Program-made: the position numbers and the translations under genes | Source of the DNA: Clostridium cuniculi | GTDB taxonomy: Bacteria > Bacillota > Clostridia > Clostridiales > Clostridiaceae | Assembly: GCF_004353185.1 (NCBI RefSeq) | Contig: NZ_SMUS01000008.1 | Location: 62,001 to 126,000, forward strand | Length of the DNA stretch: 64,000 nt | Reading direction: 5' to 3' | Shown here: positions 37,188 through 47,095 of the stretch, in pieces | Position numbering within the stretch: the first letter of the stretch is position 1 | Layout of the letters: every line of letters starts with the position of its first letter | Notes under the pieces: model-generated | What the model was told of the DNA's origin: nothing | Databases searched by the model: none | What the model saw: the letters and a program-made list of their open reading frames with translations, nothing else

Positions 37188-37754
37188 TTAAATATATGAC
37201 TCAGATACTTTAATAAAATATTTTTTTGTTAAATATAAAAGCTGACAAGTTGTCTTTATTGTATAAAATATATCATTTATACAATCTTCCTCTAAACTTA
37301 AATACTCCTGTCTATTTATCTTTAATTCTTCAAGATAATCTATAGAGTCATCTATATTTTCTAAAATATTTTCAAAAATATCTTTATTATTTCTCAAAGT
37401 CTTTCTTAACATTAAATGCAAAGCAACTTCATATGCAAAATGATTTTTCATATCTTTGCCATAATATTCTTCTAAATGATACTTACAAAAGCAATCTGCA
37501 ATATAATGAGCTATTTTTCCTATAATAAATGATACTTCATTAATATCTAAATCATTATTTTCAATGTAATCTTTATATTCTAGCATTTTATCTTTAGAAA
37601 CACTATATGTGTGCTTTATCTTATTTCCTCTCTTGTGTAAATCTGGCTCTACACACCCTGCTAAAAATCTTTTTTTATTTAAATTTAAATTATATTTTTC
37701 ATTGCATAACTTGTAACAATATGAGCCTATAACCCAATGAGTGTTTACTAGCAT
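37188..37754 (-). CDS. zinc-dependent phospholipase C-like protein
   Basis: A 188-residue protein with the zinc-dependent phospholipase C fold signature: His near the N-terminus (MLVNTHWVIGSYCY), GCVEPDLHKRGNKIKHTYS, and IIGKIAHYIADCFCKYHLEEY with the metal-binding His/Asp set. There is no signal peptide, unlike secreted alpha-toxin-type enzymes, so it is probably intracellular. Function is unknown beyond possible phosphodiester hydrolysis. RBS GGGGAG. A perfect palindrome lies about 45 bases before the start. Confidence 0.78.
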   Translation of the reverse strand: MLVNTHWVIGSYCYKLCNEKYNLNLNKKRFLAGCVEPDLHKRGNKIKHTYSVSKDKMLEYKDYIENNDLDINEVSFIIGKIAHYIADCFCKYHLEEYYGKDMKNHFAYEVALHLMLRKTLRNNKDIFENILENIDDSIDYLEELKINRQEYLSLEEDCINDIFYTIKTTCQLLYLTKKYFIKVSESYI

Positions 37755-37799
37755 AAGATTCTCCCCTCGTCAGAATTTTAAAATAATCTATAATCCCGA

Positions 37800-37823
37800 C
37801 AATATTATTATACAATAATATTG
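37800..37823. promoter_or_regulatory. perfect palindrome upstream of the phospholipase C-like gene
   Basis: CAATATTATT, four bases, AATAATATTG. It may be an operator for the minus-strand gene at 37754. No regulator is recognised. Confidence 0.5.
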
Positions 37824-38014
37824 TGAATTTTGATTGTTATTTTCTTAGATTTTTTTTGGATTCTCTGTAATATTTTATTACTTTTAACTCCCTATTAGAT
37901 ATCATAGTAAATATTACATTTAAATATTTATGATTAAAATTAAAACATATGACTAATTTATTATGCACATAATAAGCTAGTATTATTAATTATCTATATG
38001 ATTGGAGGAAAATT

Positions 38015-38977
38015 ATGAGAGTAAGACTTGGATATGTAGCTATTTCTAAAAAACTTGGCAAAAAGGTTACTTCTTCCAGTACTGTAACTTTTTCAAATTA
38101 TAATAAAATTACTCTTCCTGAAAAAAAATTAGAAAAACTAAGATCTGTAGCAGCTTCTAACTTAAGGGATTTAGAAACTTTAATTAGATATAATATAGAT
38201 AATAATATTCATTTTTATAGAATTACTTCTGCTTTAATCCCCTTAGTTACTCACCCTGAAGTTGGATATTGGGGACATAGAGAGTTTTTAAAAAAGGATT
38301 TTGAATATGTTGGTAAACTAATAAATGATTCTAAAATGAGAGTTGATACTCATCCAGATGAATTTAATGTAATTAATAGTATTAATCCTAAAGTGGTTGA
38401 AAACACTAAGATAAATCTATTAAGACAGGCCGAATGGTTTGAAGATTTTAAATATGATTTAGGAAAAATGGTGATACATATTGGAGGTGCTACAAATGGA
38501 AAAAAAGCCGGTTTAGAAAGATTTATTACTAATTTTGCTACCTTTCCATATGAAGTAAAATCAAAAATTATTATTGAAAATGATGATAAAACATATACAG
38601 CACAAGAAACTCTAAATTTATGTAATGAATTAAATTTACCTATGGTTTTAGATGTTCATCATCATAATTGTAACAATAATGGTGAAAACATTTACGAATT
38701 AATCCCTAAAATATTTTTAACATGGAAAAAGGAAAAACTTCCTCCTAAACTTCATTTTTCCTCTCCTAGAGACGGTGAAAAGGATAGGAAACATTCTGAT
38801 TTTATTAATGCAAATGATTTTATAACCTTTTTAGAAAATATTAAATCTTTTAATACCGATATTGACATAATGCTTGAATGCAAGGAAAAAGATTTAGCAT
38901 TATTTAAACTGGCAGATGACATAAAAGTATTAAAACCCGAGTATAAATGGGTCGATAAAAGTACTTTTATTGTATAA
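38015..38977 (+). CDS. uvsE: UV damage endonuclease UvsE
   Basis: UVDE-type TIM-barrel endonuclease that nicks DNA 5' of UV photoproducts. Family blocks: VRLGYVAISKKL at the N-terminus, FYRITSALIPLVTHPEVGYW, DTHPDEFNVINS, MVIHIGGATNGKKAGLERF, IIENDDKTYT, LDVHHHNCN and HFSSPRDGEKDRKHSDF, which contain the metal ligands. Length 320 fits. It is an isolated plus-strand gene. RBS TGGAGG. In sporeformers it can add UV resistance to spores. Confidence 0.95.
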   Translation: MRVRLGYVAISKKLGKKVTSSSTVTFSNYNKITLPEKKLEKLRSVAASNLRDLETLIRYNIDNNIHFYRITSALIPLVTHPEVGYWGHREFLKKDFEYVGKLINDSKMRVDTHPDEFNVINSINPKVVENTKINLLRQAEWFEDFKYDLGKMVIHIGGATNGKKAGLERFITNFATFPYEVKSKIIIENDDKTYTAQETLNLCNELNLPMVLDVHHHNCNNNGENIYELIPKIFLTWKKEKLPPKLHFSSPRDGEKDRKHSDFINANDFITFLENIKSFNTDIDIMLECKEKDLALFKLADDIKVLKPEYKWVDKSTFIV

Positions 38978-39002
38978 ATCTAAAAAAAGTGTACATAATA
39001 CA

Positions 39003-39045
39003 ATATGATGTAAAACATACTACAATATATTTTACACCATATTAC
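39003..39045 (+). other. hairpin after uvsE
   Basis: ATATGATGTAAAA pairs with TTTTACACCATAT. There is no T-run directly after it, so its use as a terminator is uncertain. Confidence 0.45.
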
Positions 39046-39071
39046 AACTTTAGTTGTTTCGACAGATAGCA

Positions 39072-39113
39072 TAAAAAAACTAGTAGCATCCTATTAATAG
39101 TTGCTACTAGTTT
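39072..39113 (-). terminator. terminator overlapping the 3' end of the histidine kinase gene
   Basis: AACTAGTAGCA pairs with TGCTACTAGTT. On the minus strand the first arm forms codons near the kinase stop (stop at 39094-39096 lies in the loop) and the second arm runs into seven U residues. Confidence 0.82.
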
Positions 39114-40533
39114 TATTTAAGTTAAACTTTAAAATAAAATTTATTTTTTCTTCTTTTATTTCATAAGATAACTCTCCATAATTCTCAGAAGCAAGCTCTT
39201 TGCATAAATATAATCCTAATCCTGAACTACTTACCTCCTTAGAAATATCTTTATAAGTATTATATTTTATAAATGGTTCTAATAGCTTGTCTTTTATATC
39301 TTCCGGAAAATTAGTGCATTTATTCATTATTGAAAAAACTATATTTCCCTCTTCCTTATATAAATTAATATCTATTCTTTTCCCAACATTATATTTTATA
39401 GCATTATCAATTAAATTAACTATTATTGATTCCATATCTTCTAAAACTGAATATATAGTTACTTCTTGCAATCTTTTATTTATTATATAGCCTTTACTTT
39501 CTATTCTTACTTGAAAATCTTCTATTATTTCTTCGATTAATTCTGTTAGTGAAAATTCATATTTATTCTTAGCTGATTTAATTTCTCCTTTTGATACATC
39601 AAGTATCTTTTCTACTAAAGTTTTCATCTTTTCACTTTCCATTATTATTCTACCACTAGCTCTATTTATAAAATCTTCATCTAATTCATTTAATTTATTC
39701 TCTTTAAATATTTGTGCATACAGTGATATGGCCGTAACTGGAGTTTTTAACTCATGTGTTGCATTATTAAAAAACTCTCTTGAAACCTTTTGTAGTTCTT
39801 CAATCTTTTCTTTTTCTTCAATTATTATTTGTATCTGATCTTTTATTTTGTTTTTCATTAAATTATAACTTTTTGAAAGTTCACCAATTTCATCATTGCT
39901 ATTAATAATAATATCTTTTGAATTTATACTTTTTGATAAATCCTTCATTGATTCATTTAATTCATTTATTGGCTTAGTAACTTTATTTATAATTATTAAA
40001 ATAACGATAATTATGGATAAAACTACAATAACTTGTCCCGCAATTACTATTGTTATAACATTTATATTTTTATTATATTTTTCACTACAATCCTTTTGTA
40101 TAATTAAATTACAATAAAAATCATTATCTAAATAAATAGGATAATTATATGTTACACAATAAATATTATTTAATCTTTTAAATCTTATAATAGATTTTAA
40201 GTTTTTACTTTCACTTACTATATTATTTATTTCCTCTTCACTTATTACTACACTAACATATTCATTTATTTCTCCTTTATCATTTATCATAGAAACATAT
40301 GAATTAGTTAATTCCTTAATACTATTTAAACTTTTCCACTTACTCTCTCCAATAAGCTCATTTTGATTAATAGTATTTATAGAAAAACTCTTTATATTTG
40401 TTATTTCTTTTATAATATCATTTCTTAATGTATTTTCTAAAAATAATGCAATAAAGATAGTAAATATTATATTTATTACTACTACTGAAATTATTGTTCC
40501 AAATAATAATTTACTCCTTAGTGTTTTAAACAA
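39094..40533 (-). CDS. sensor histidine kinase
   Basis: A membrane kinase of 479 residues. Two transmembrane segments (about 8-28 and 158-182) bracket an extracellular sensor region. A HAMP linker follows, then the phosphoacceptor His in NATHELKTPVTAIS (about residue 260), N-box VNLIDNAIKYN, and G2 box SSGLGLYLCKELA. The G1 region reads MNKCTNFPEDI rather than the usual D-x-G-x-G, a known variant in some Firmicute kinases. It begins with TTG; its RBS overlaps the end of the response regulator gene. The signal sensed is unknown. Confidence 0.9.
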   Translation of the reverse strand: MFKTLRSKLLFGTIISVVVINIIFTIFIALFLENTLRNDIIKEITNIKSFSINTINQNELIGESKWKSLNSIKELTNSYVSMINDKGEINEYVSVVISEEEINNIVSESKNLKSIIRFKRLNNIYCVTYNYPIYLDNDFYCNLIIQKDCSEKYNKNINVITIVIAGQVIVVLSIIIVILIIINKVTKPINELNESMKDLSKSINSKDIIINSNDEIGELSKSYNLMKNKIKDQIQIIIEEKEKIEELQKVSREFFNNATHELKTPVTAISLYAQIFKENKLNELDEDFINRASGRIIMESEKMKTLVEKILDVSKGEIKSAKNKYEFSLTELIEEIIEDFQVRIESKGYIINKRLQEVTIYSVLEDMESIIVNLIDNAIKYNVGKRIDINLYKEEGNIVFSIMNKCTNFPEDIKDKLLEPFIKYNTYKDISKEVSSSGLGLYLCKELASENYGELSYEIKEEKINFILKFNLNKTSSNY

Positions 40534-40537
40534 TAAA

Positions 40538-41215
40538 TCACCTCATCACATATCCTATACCATAAACTGTTTCAATTATAGAGTTATCTTTATCTTCTTT
40601 TAATCTATCTCTTAACCTTTTTATATGAACATCAACAGTTCTTGTGTCACCTTCATACTCATATCCCCAAACCTTTTGTAATAAATCTTCCCTTGAGTAA
40701 ATAATCCCTCTATTTTCATATAAGAAATTTAACAAATCAAACTCCATTTTTCTCATAGGAACAAGTTGTCCATTTTTAAATACACATCTATCTTTACTAG
40801 AAATTCTTATTCCATTAATAGCCTTATTATTTTCTTCTATCTTATTAATTTCCTTTGAATTTCTTCTAAATATAACTTTAATTCTAACTAACACCTCTTT
40901 TATTTCAAAAGGCTTCACTATATAATCATCTGCTCCTAATTCTAAACCTACTATTTTATCAAATATCTCTCCTCTAGCTGTAAGCATAATTACATAAGTA
41001 CTCTTAGATATTTCTTTACATATATTAAAACCATCCATATCTGGTAACATTAAATCTAATAGCACTAAATCTGGCTTAAAAATTTCTACTAACTCTAATG
41101 CTTCTTTTCCATTAAATGCACTTCTAACCTCATACCTCTCTTTTCTTAAAGCAAAGGTTAATCCATCATTTATTGAATACTCATCTTCTACTACTAATAT
41201 CCTCTTTCTATCCAT
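40538..41215 (-). CDS. OmpR/PhoB-family response regulator
   Basis: A 225-residue regulator with a receiver domain (RILVVEDEYSINDGL, LVLLDLMLPDMDGF with the phosphorylated Asp near residue 53, VIMLTARGE, VKPFEIKE) and a C-terminal winged helix (RKMEFDLLNFLYENRG, VWGYEYEGDTRTVDVHIKRL). It pairs with the kinase directly downstream. A lipoprotein gene 22 bases upstream is probably in the same operon. Confidence 0.95.
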   Translation of the reverse strand: MDRKRILVVEDEYSINDGLTFALRKERYEVRSAFNGKEALELVEIFKPDLVLLDLMLPDMDGFNICKEISKSTYVIMLTARGEIFDKIVGLELGADDYIVKPFEIKEVLVRIKVIFRRNSKEINKIEENNKAINGIRISSKDRCVFKNGQLVPMRKMEFDLLNFLYENRGIIYSREDLLQKVWGYEYEGDTRTVDVHIKRLRDRLKEDKDNSIIETVYGIGYVMR

Positions 41216-41237
41216 AGTTTACTCTCCACATATTATC

Positions 41238-42449
41238 TTATTTTAAATCTATAAAGGAATATTCTTTTTTCTTATAGCTTTCAAGTTCTCCATTAAATAA
41301 TGTTTTACGAATAAATAATCTATTTCCTTCTTCATTAATTACCCCATAAACAGACATATAATCATATCCCTTTTTATCAAACTTATATATCAATTCAAGA
41401 TTATTATCTTCATCTATTTCTGCTAAATAACTATCATCATTATATATTACAGATATTAAATTACTTTTTCCGAATACATCCATTATAAAAATTTCTTTAT
41501 CTAATAATTGAACTTCTCCTGATTCCTTGTTATACATTGCATATATAATATTCTCCATAAAGTTATCTTCACTTAAATCATCCTTGTCTATTAATCTAAA
41601 TATTAAACTATCTTTATAACTTTTTATATAGTAGCTAAAATCATTATATAATTCATAATCTTGAAAATTTAACTCTTTATAATTTTCTAATTTAATCTCA
41701 TTATCTGTAATAATAATCTTTTTAACTTCATTATCAGACATTATAGCCATAATAGAACTTATATTTTCATCATAATACATATATAAAACAATACTACTTT
41801 CATCTTTATTTTTAGTTTTAACTTTCATTGTTTTTCCACTTTCCATTTCTATTATAAATAAAGTTTGTTCGATCAAATTATTACTATTCAAACTATCATT
41901 ATATAAATTAAGAGTTAATGTAAAGTATTTATTATCTCCTAGAATATAATAATTCCAACTTAAATACTCACTAGACAATAGATTTAGATTATTTACTAAC
42001 TCATTTAATCCTTCTATTTTTATAGTAATATCATTTAAATTATCTCTATAATAATACTCCTTTTCATCAATTGCTATATCTCTATTGTCATATTCTTTTG
42101 TAAGCCCACAATAATTCACACTGCTAACATTTCCAATATCGGTTAAAAATAATTTTGATTCATTATCAACATTATAATTTCCGTCTTTATCAATATAATA
42201 TCCTTTTAAACCTATTATACTTCCGGGCTCATCCTCACTACTAATTGTTTGAGCACCATATACATTATCGTTAATAAATAAAGAAGGATAAATAAGCTGC
42301 TCTTCAATTTCAACAGGAGTCTCTACTACATTAAATGATTTTACTCCATCAATGCTCGTTACCCTCTCCTCCAATACAACACTTTCCTTACAAGCTATAA
42401 GACTTAAAGATAAAACTGTTACTAATATAATATTTATTATTTTTTTCAT
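41238..42449 (-). CDS. lipoprotein, function unknown, in two-component operon
   Basis: A 403-residue protein with a lipoprotein signal (VTVLSLSLIACKES, Cys at about residue 20). The mature part is acidic, rich in Asn, Asp, Glu and Tyr, with repeated short strands that suggest a beta-propeller-like or WD-like secreted domain. No catalytic motif was recognised. As the first gene of the lipoprotein-regulator-kinase operon it may be an accessory sensor for the kinase. Not assigned to a family. Confidence 0.7.
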   Translation of the reverse strand: MKKIINIILVTVLSLSLIACKESVVLEERVTSIDGVKSFNVVETPVEIEEQLIYPSLFINDNVYGAQTISSEDEPGSIIGLKGYYIDKDGNYNVDNESKLFLTDIGNVSSVNYCGLTKEYDNRDIAIDEKEYYYRDNLNDITIKIEGLNELVNNLNLLSSEYLSWNYYILGDNKYFTLTLNLYNDSLNSNNLIEQTLFIIEMESGKTMKVKTKNKDESSIVLYMYYDENISSIMAIMSDNEVKKIIITDNEIKLENYKELNFQDYELYNDFSYYIKSYKDSLIFRLIDKDDLSEDNFMENIIYAMYNKESGEVQLLDKEIFIMDVFGKSNLISVIYNDDSYLAEIDEDNNLELIYKFDKKGYDYMSVYGVINEEGNRLFIRKTLFNGELESYKKKEYSFIDLK

Positions 42450-42529
42450 AAAACAAAACCCCCATATATTATTTTATTATATAATACATGGAAGTTTTTA
42501 CATAGTATTGTTTAATTGTTACAAACTTC

Positions 42530-43924
42530 TTAACTTTTTTCTAATATCTTTTCTAATTCATGATAACACCTTAGTGTTTCTTCATTACTTTTATCATTGA
42601 AAAAAATATAGCTATTATCCTTTAACTTAATACTGATACAATTTTGATTTTCAAAATAAACATATAATTTACACTTTCCATAACCATTAATGCTGAAGTT
42701 ACCAAGATTATATGTTGATGCACCTACCCCATTTGTTCGTATTCCAGAAGGCAGATTATCTAGCATTGCTACTTCTTCAATATCATCAATATCAAATTCT
42801 GTTCCATAAGTTGGCGCATTTATCTTAACAATATTATTATCTATATTTAAAGTAAACTTAGTATGATCAAATCTTATCATGCTTACTGTAGTCACTATAA
42901 CAATTATTCCAGCGAATATTAAAAATCCATAATAAATCCTTCGCCCTTTTTTAGTTCCTAAATTATAAGTAATTCCATAGCCTGTCCTATCTTCAACTGT
43001 TACAGCTCTATCATTTGGATTATTATATACTCCTTTACTCCAAAACTCATCATTATCAGTATAAATAGGATTCTTACACGTATTTAATATTCTTCCTTGT
43101 TCTTCTCTTATTTTATTATTTATATAAAATATACCAATAAAAATAACTGTTGCTGGTATTACTATTGATAAAATAAATAATATTATACTATTATTATTAT
43201 TTAAAAGAAGTAAAAACATAAATAACATACCAATACTTTGAATTGTAGCTGCAATTACAGCTCCTAACGTCCATGTTCTTTTAAATATAATATTATAAGC
43301 TATATTAGCATTTGAATCCTCACTAATTACCTCAGTCTTTTCTTTAGAATATATTTTATACATAATAAAGAAAATTATATTTCCTATTAATGCATTAGTT
43401 GATACAACACCTAAACTTATTCCATATTCCTTTATGCTATCAAGAACTAATATGATTGGAATTAATGAAATTACAAAACTTGGAATAAACCATAAAATTG
43501 ATACAGGCATCTTATCTTTTAATCTAGTAACTTCTGTATCTATAGTAACTAATCTTTTACTTGGTAATAACCATTGATTTTCTCTTTTAAGCTCCATTAA
43601 CCTTTTATTATATTTAACAAATAACCTTTTAGTAAAAACCTCAACTCCAATTACCCATAAAAAGAAGTATAATATTTGATTTGAATTAAACTTAAAGAAA
43701 AATGAGGGAATAAATGCAATAGCGAATATTATATATGCAATATTATTTTCCCTTTTAAAATCTTTTATTATATTTAATACTTTCTCATTTTTTAGTTCTA
43801 AGAAAGGAATAGTTACTCCAATAATAATATTTTTATTACCTTTAATAATATATTTACAATTAAAATACATTGATAGTATAACTACCACTGCTACACTGCC
43901 TCAAATAATATTAAAAATTCCCAT
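42530..43924 (-). CDS. DUF5808-type membrane protein; nonsense codon near the start
   Basis: Multi-pass membrane protein with about eight hydrophobic segments, a DUF5808-like region (DNDEFWSKGVYNNPNDRAV, GYGITYNLGTKKG) and a C-terminal PH-like domain. The best start by position is the ATG at 43924, six bases after GAGGGG, but the eighth codon is TGA (minus strand of 43901-43903). The same frame then reads on without stop through GTG at 43888, giving 452 residues. A sense codon in place of TGA would join MGIFNII to GSVAVVVILSMYF, a natural first membrane helix. It is paired with a GntR regulator, a common clostridial arrangement. Translation may restart at 43888, or the gene may be inactivated. 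Confidence 0.7.
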
Positions 43925-43926
43925 CT

Positions 43927-44325
43927 TTACCCCTCATTACATGCTACATTTAAGCCATTCATATTTTTATAAATATCTTCACACATTTTCATAAATTCTT
44001 TATATTCAATTCCTTTTATACCTGATTCAGCAATTATAAGTTCTAGTTCACTTTCTAACTTTTCTTTAAACTCCTTACTAGTATCTATAGCTGGATTAAC
44101 CTTAGCTCCATGTCTTCTATCTATTTCAATATATCCTTCATTTTTTAGTATTGTATATGCCTTATTAACAGTCATATTATTAACCCCTATATCTTCTGCC
44201 ATTTGTCTAACTGTAGGAAGTCCTTCTCCTTTTTTTAACTCTCCTCTTCCAATTCCCATAACAATTTCATTTCTAAGTTGAACATAAATTGGAATATTAC
44301 TTGTCATATCTAAATTAATAATCAT
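43927..44325 (-). CDS. GntR-family regulator, YtrA subfamily
   Basis: A short regulator of 132 residues: a GntR winged helix (MTSNIPIYVQLRNEIVMGIG, LPTVRQMAEDIGVNNMTVNK, GYIEIDRRHGAKV) and a short C-terminal helical tail, as in YtrA-type proteins. These usually repress an adjacent operon for membrane or ABC proteins. The neighbouring DUF5808 gene starts three bases after its stop, so the pair is one operon. An extended dyad sits directly upstream. Confidence 0.92.
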   Translation of the reverse strand: MIINLDMTSNIPIYVQLRNEIVMGIGRGELKKGEGLPTVRQMAEDIGVNNMTVNKAYTILKNEGYIEIDRRHGAKVNPAIDTSKEFKEKLESELELIIAESGIKGIEYKEFMKMCEDIYKNMNGLNVACNEG

Positions 44326-44339
44326 TATTTTTCACCCTT

Positions 44340-44380
44340 TTGTATACTTTGTATTATATATTGTAATACATAGTATACAA
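44340..44380. promoter_or_regulatory. extended palindromic operator of the GntR gene
   Basis: TTGTATACT at 44340-44348 pairs with AGTATACAA at 44372-44380, and inside it TGTATTA (44350-44356) pairs with TAATACA (44364-44370). The 41-base dyad lies 15 bases before the GntR start codon, fitting autoregulation by a YtrA-type dimer. Confidence 0.78.
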
Positions 44381-44411
44381 ATAAACAATATTAAATTGAA
44401 ATTTTTATAAA

Positions 44412-44457
44412 TAAAAAAGCAACATCAATTAGCCTTATAAACCAACTGATATTGCTT
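44412..44457 (-). terminator. terminator after the 45-residue gene
   Basis: On the minus strand AAGCAATATCAG pairs imperfectly with CTAATTGATGTTGCTT and runs into six U residues. Confidence 0.72.
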
Positions 44458-44461
44458 AATA

Positions 44462-44599
44462 TTATTTTTTTAAAACTAATCCCTTACTTCTTATGCAAGT
44501 ACATTCTCTTGCTTCTTCAGTATGCAAACATTGATATTTTATCTTTTTTGGTGCTTCTATTTCTACTGTCTTTTTATCTTTTAAGTCTTTTTTATCCAT
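44462..44599 (-). CDS. small Cys-containing protein of 45 residues
   Basis: Not recognised. The ATG at 44599 lies eight bases after AAGGAG. The product is Lys-rich at the start and then holds three Cys and one His in a compact stretch (YQCLHTEEARECTCIRSKG), which could bind a metal. It has its own terminator. It is too short and charged for a membrane protein. Confidence 0.65.
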   Translation of the reverse strand: MDKKDLKDKKTVEIEAPKKIKYQCLHTEEARECTCIRSKGLVLKK

Positions 44600-44756
44600 T
44601 TTTTATACTCCTTAAATATAAATATATTATAATTTTATCTTTACTTATATATTTTATATTATATAATAATTATTATCGTTTAATATGTATTATATAATAC
44701 TTTTTTATTTAAGTACATATAATAAAATTAGTAAATTATAGACAAGGAGAAAACAA

Positions 44757-46136
44757 ATGATAAGTTTAATCGGATTAATACTTTCTTTATCACTTATTAT
44801 GTATTTAGCATATAAGGGCTATTCTACTATAATTACCGCTCCTATTGTAGGACTATTAACTCTCTTAATTTCACTTGGTCTTAATAGTCATTTAATGGCT
44901 AATTATACAGAAGTTTATATGAGTGGATTTGCTAACTTTGTAAAAAGCTATTTTCCTTTATTCTTAACTGGAGCTATTTTTGCAAAGTTAATAGATGAAG
45001 TGGGTTATGGTAAATCTATAGCATCATTTATTACAACAAAACTAGGAAAAGATAAAGCAATTCTTGCCATTGTTCTATCAGGAGCACTTTTAACATATGG
45101 AGGCGTCTCTTTATTTGTTGTTGCTTTTATATTATATCCATTGGCAAATATTTTGTTTAAAGAAGCAGATATACCTAAAAGACTTATACCAGGAACTATT
45201 GCTTTAGGTGCATTTACTTTTACAATGACAGCTATGCCAGGTTCACCTGAAATTCAAAATGTTATACCAATGAGCTATTTTGGTACAGATACATTTGCAG
45301 CACCATTAATAGGTATAACAGCAAGTATTATTATGTTTACTTTAGGTATGTTATGGCTTACAAGAAGAGCTAAAAAAGCAAAGGATAATGGAGAGGGATA
45401 TGGTAATCATCCTAATACAAATAAAATTGATTCTAATGAAAAATTACCTAATATAATTGTATCTATTATACCTATTTTAATAATATTTATTACTAATTTT
45501 ACACTTTCAAAATTTTATTATCCTAATATAGATGGAAATTATTTAAGTCAATATGGTGTTACATTAGATAAAGTTTCTGGAACATGGAGTGTAATAATAG
45601 CTATAGTAATTTCAATAATTTATATTATATTATTAAATTATAAGAAACTTAAAAATTTAAATAACACCCTTAGCGATGGAGTTAAAAATTCTTTTCTTCC
45701 TTTATTGAACTCTAGTGCAATAGTTGGCTATGGTAGTATAATTAAAGCATTGCCTATTTTTACATCAATACAAACTGGTATTATGAATATTTCTTCTAAT
45801 CCAATTATTTCAGAAGCTATTTCTGTAAATATAATTTGCGGTCTTACAGCCTCTGCCTCTGGTGGATTAGGAATAACATTATCTGCCCTTGCTCCAACCT
45901 TTGTTGAAATGAGTCAAAAATTATCTATTTCCCCGGAAATACTACATAGAATTGCCTCTTTATCCTCAGGTGGATTAGATACATTGCCTCACAATGGAGC
46001 TGTTATAACAACCTTAGCTATTTGTGGATTAACTCATAAAGAAAGCTATAAAGATATATTTATAACATCTGTTGTTATACCTATTTTTACTACAATAATT
46101 ATAGTAGCAATAGTTTCTATAAAGTTTGCTTTCTAA
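44757..46136 (+). CDS. GntP-family permease
   Basis: A 459-residue carrier with about 12 transmembrane segments. Family features include TYGGVSLFVVAFILYPLA, FTMTAMPGSPEIQNVIP and the C-terminal SSGGLDTLPHNGAVITTLAI. GntP proteins are proton symporters for gluconate or related hydroxy acids; this group is also annotated as permeases for short organic acids, so the substrate is open. Isolated plus-strand gene with RBS AAGGAG and a strong shared terminator. Confidence 0.85.
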   Translation: MISLIGLILSLSLIMYLAYKGYSTIITAPIVGLLTLLISLGLNSHLMANYTEVYMSGFANFVKSYFPLFLTGAIFAKLIDEVGYGKSIASFITTKLGKDKAILAIVLSGALLTYGGVSLFVVAFILYPLANILFKEADIPKRLIPGTIALGAFTFTMTAMPGSPEIQNVIPMSYFGTDTFAAPLIGITASIIMFTLGMLWLTRRAKKAKDNGEGYGNHPNTNKIDSNEKLPNIIVSIIPILIIFITNFTLSKFYYPNIDGNYLSQYGVTLDKVSGTWSVIIAIVISIIYIILLNYKKLKNLNNTLSDGVKNSFLPLLNSSAIVGYGSIIKALPIFTSIQTGIMNISSNPIISEAISVNIICGLTASASGGLGITLSALAPTFVEMSQKLSISPEILHRIASLSSGGLDTLPHNGAVITTLAICGLTHKESYKDIFITSVVIPIFTTIIIVAIVSIKFAF

Positions 46137-46154
46137 TAAAAATATTAAATTATA

Positions 46155-46214
46155 ATAAAAAAAATCTCTATTTATTAATAGATTTGCTTTATCAATAAAT
46201 AGAGATTTTTTTTT
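46155..46214. terminator. bidirectional terminator between the permease and the sugar ABC operon
   Basis: AAAATCTCTATTTATT pairs with AATAAATAGAGATTTT, with A and T runs on the two sides, between convergent genes. Confidence 0.9.
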
Positions 46215-46219
46215 ATTAT

Positions 46220-47095
46220 TTATCCTTTTACAGCTCCAGCTGCAACACCTTCTATAATATGTTTTTGACAAACTAAATAGAATATTACTATTGGTATAAT
46301 AGCAAGAACTAAAACAGCCATCATAGCTCCCATATCAACAGCACCATATCCACCACGTAAATATTGTACTGCCATAGGTAATGTTTTATAATCTGAACCT
46401 AAAACTAAAGTTGGAAGCAAATAATCATTCCATATCCACATTACATTTAAAATAGCTACTGTAATAGCTATTGGTTTTAATAATGGCAATACTATTAAGA
46501 AAAAAGTTTGTATTGGATTGCATCCATCTATCATAGCCGCTTCTTCAATATCTATAGGAATTGACTTAACAAATCCACTAAACATAAATACAGATAGTCC
46601 AGCTCCAAACCCAAGATATATTATTATAATTCCAATAGGATTATCTAGACTTAACATATTTGCTATTTTACTCATTGTGAACATAACCATTTGAAATGGT
46701 ACTATCATAGAAAACACAAATAAATAATATAAAAAGCTTGTAACTTTTGATTTTACTCTTGTAATATACCAAGCTGTCATTGATGTAAATAAAATAATTA
46801 CAGCTGTTGAGCATATAGTTATAAATACAGATAGCCCAAAAGCAGAAATAAATCCTGTCTTATCTATACCATTTATATAGTTATCTAATCCAGAAAAAGT
46901 TGTTGCATTAGGTAAAGCAAAAGGGGTCCTACTTATATATAATTTACCTTTAAATGAATTGTATAATACTATAAATATAGGTGCTAAAAATAATACTGAT
47001 AAAACTGTTAAAATAATATAAAGCAATATATTATTTTTCTTTTTAGGAGTATATTTTAATTCTGTATTGTTTTTAGTGTTTAATTTTGCTTCCAT
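46220..47095 (-). CDS. sugar ABC transporter permease (MalG type)
   Basis: A 291-residue inner-membrane permease of the carbohydrate uptake CUT1 family with six helices. The EAA loop reads EEAAMIDGCNPIQTFFLIVLPLLKP. Its start overlaps the stop of the partner permease (TAATG), so they are translationally coupled. No ATPase is encoded here; CUT1 systems in Firmicutes often share one MsmK-type ATPase made elsewhere. Confidence 0.92.
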   Translation of the reverse strand: MEAKLNTKNNTELKYTPKKKNNILLYIILTVLSVLFLAPIFIVLYNSFKGKLYISRTPFALPNATTFSGLDNYINGIDKTGFISAFGLSVFITICSTAVIILFTSMTAWYITRVKSKVTSFLYYLFVFSMIVPFQMVMFTMSKIANMLSLDNPIGIIIIYLGFGAGLSVFMFSGFVKSIPIDIEEAAMIDGCNPIQTFFLIVLPLLKPIAITVAILNVMWIWNDYLLPTLVLGSDYKTLPMAVQYLRGGYGAVDMGAMMAVLVLAIIPIVIFYLVCQKHIIEGVAAGAVKG

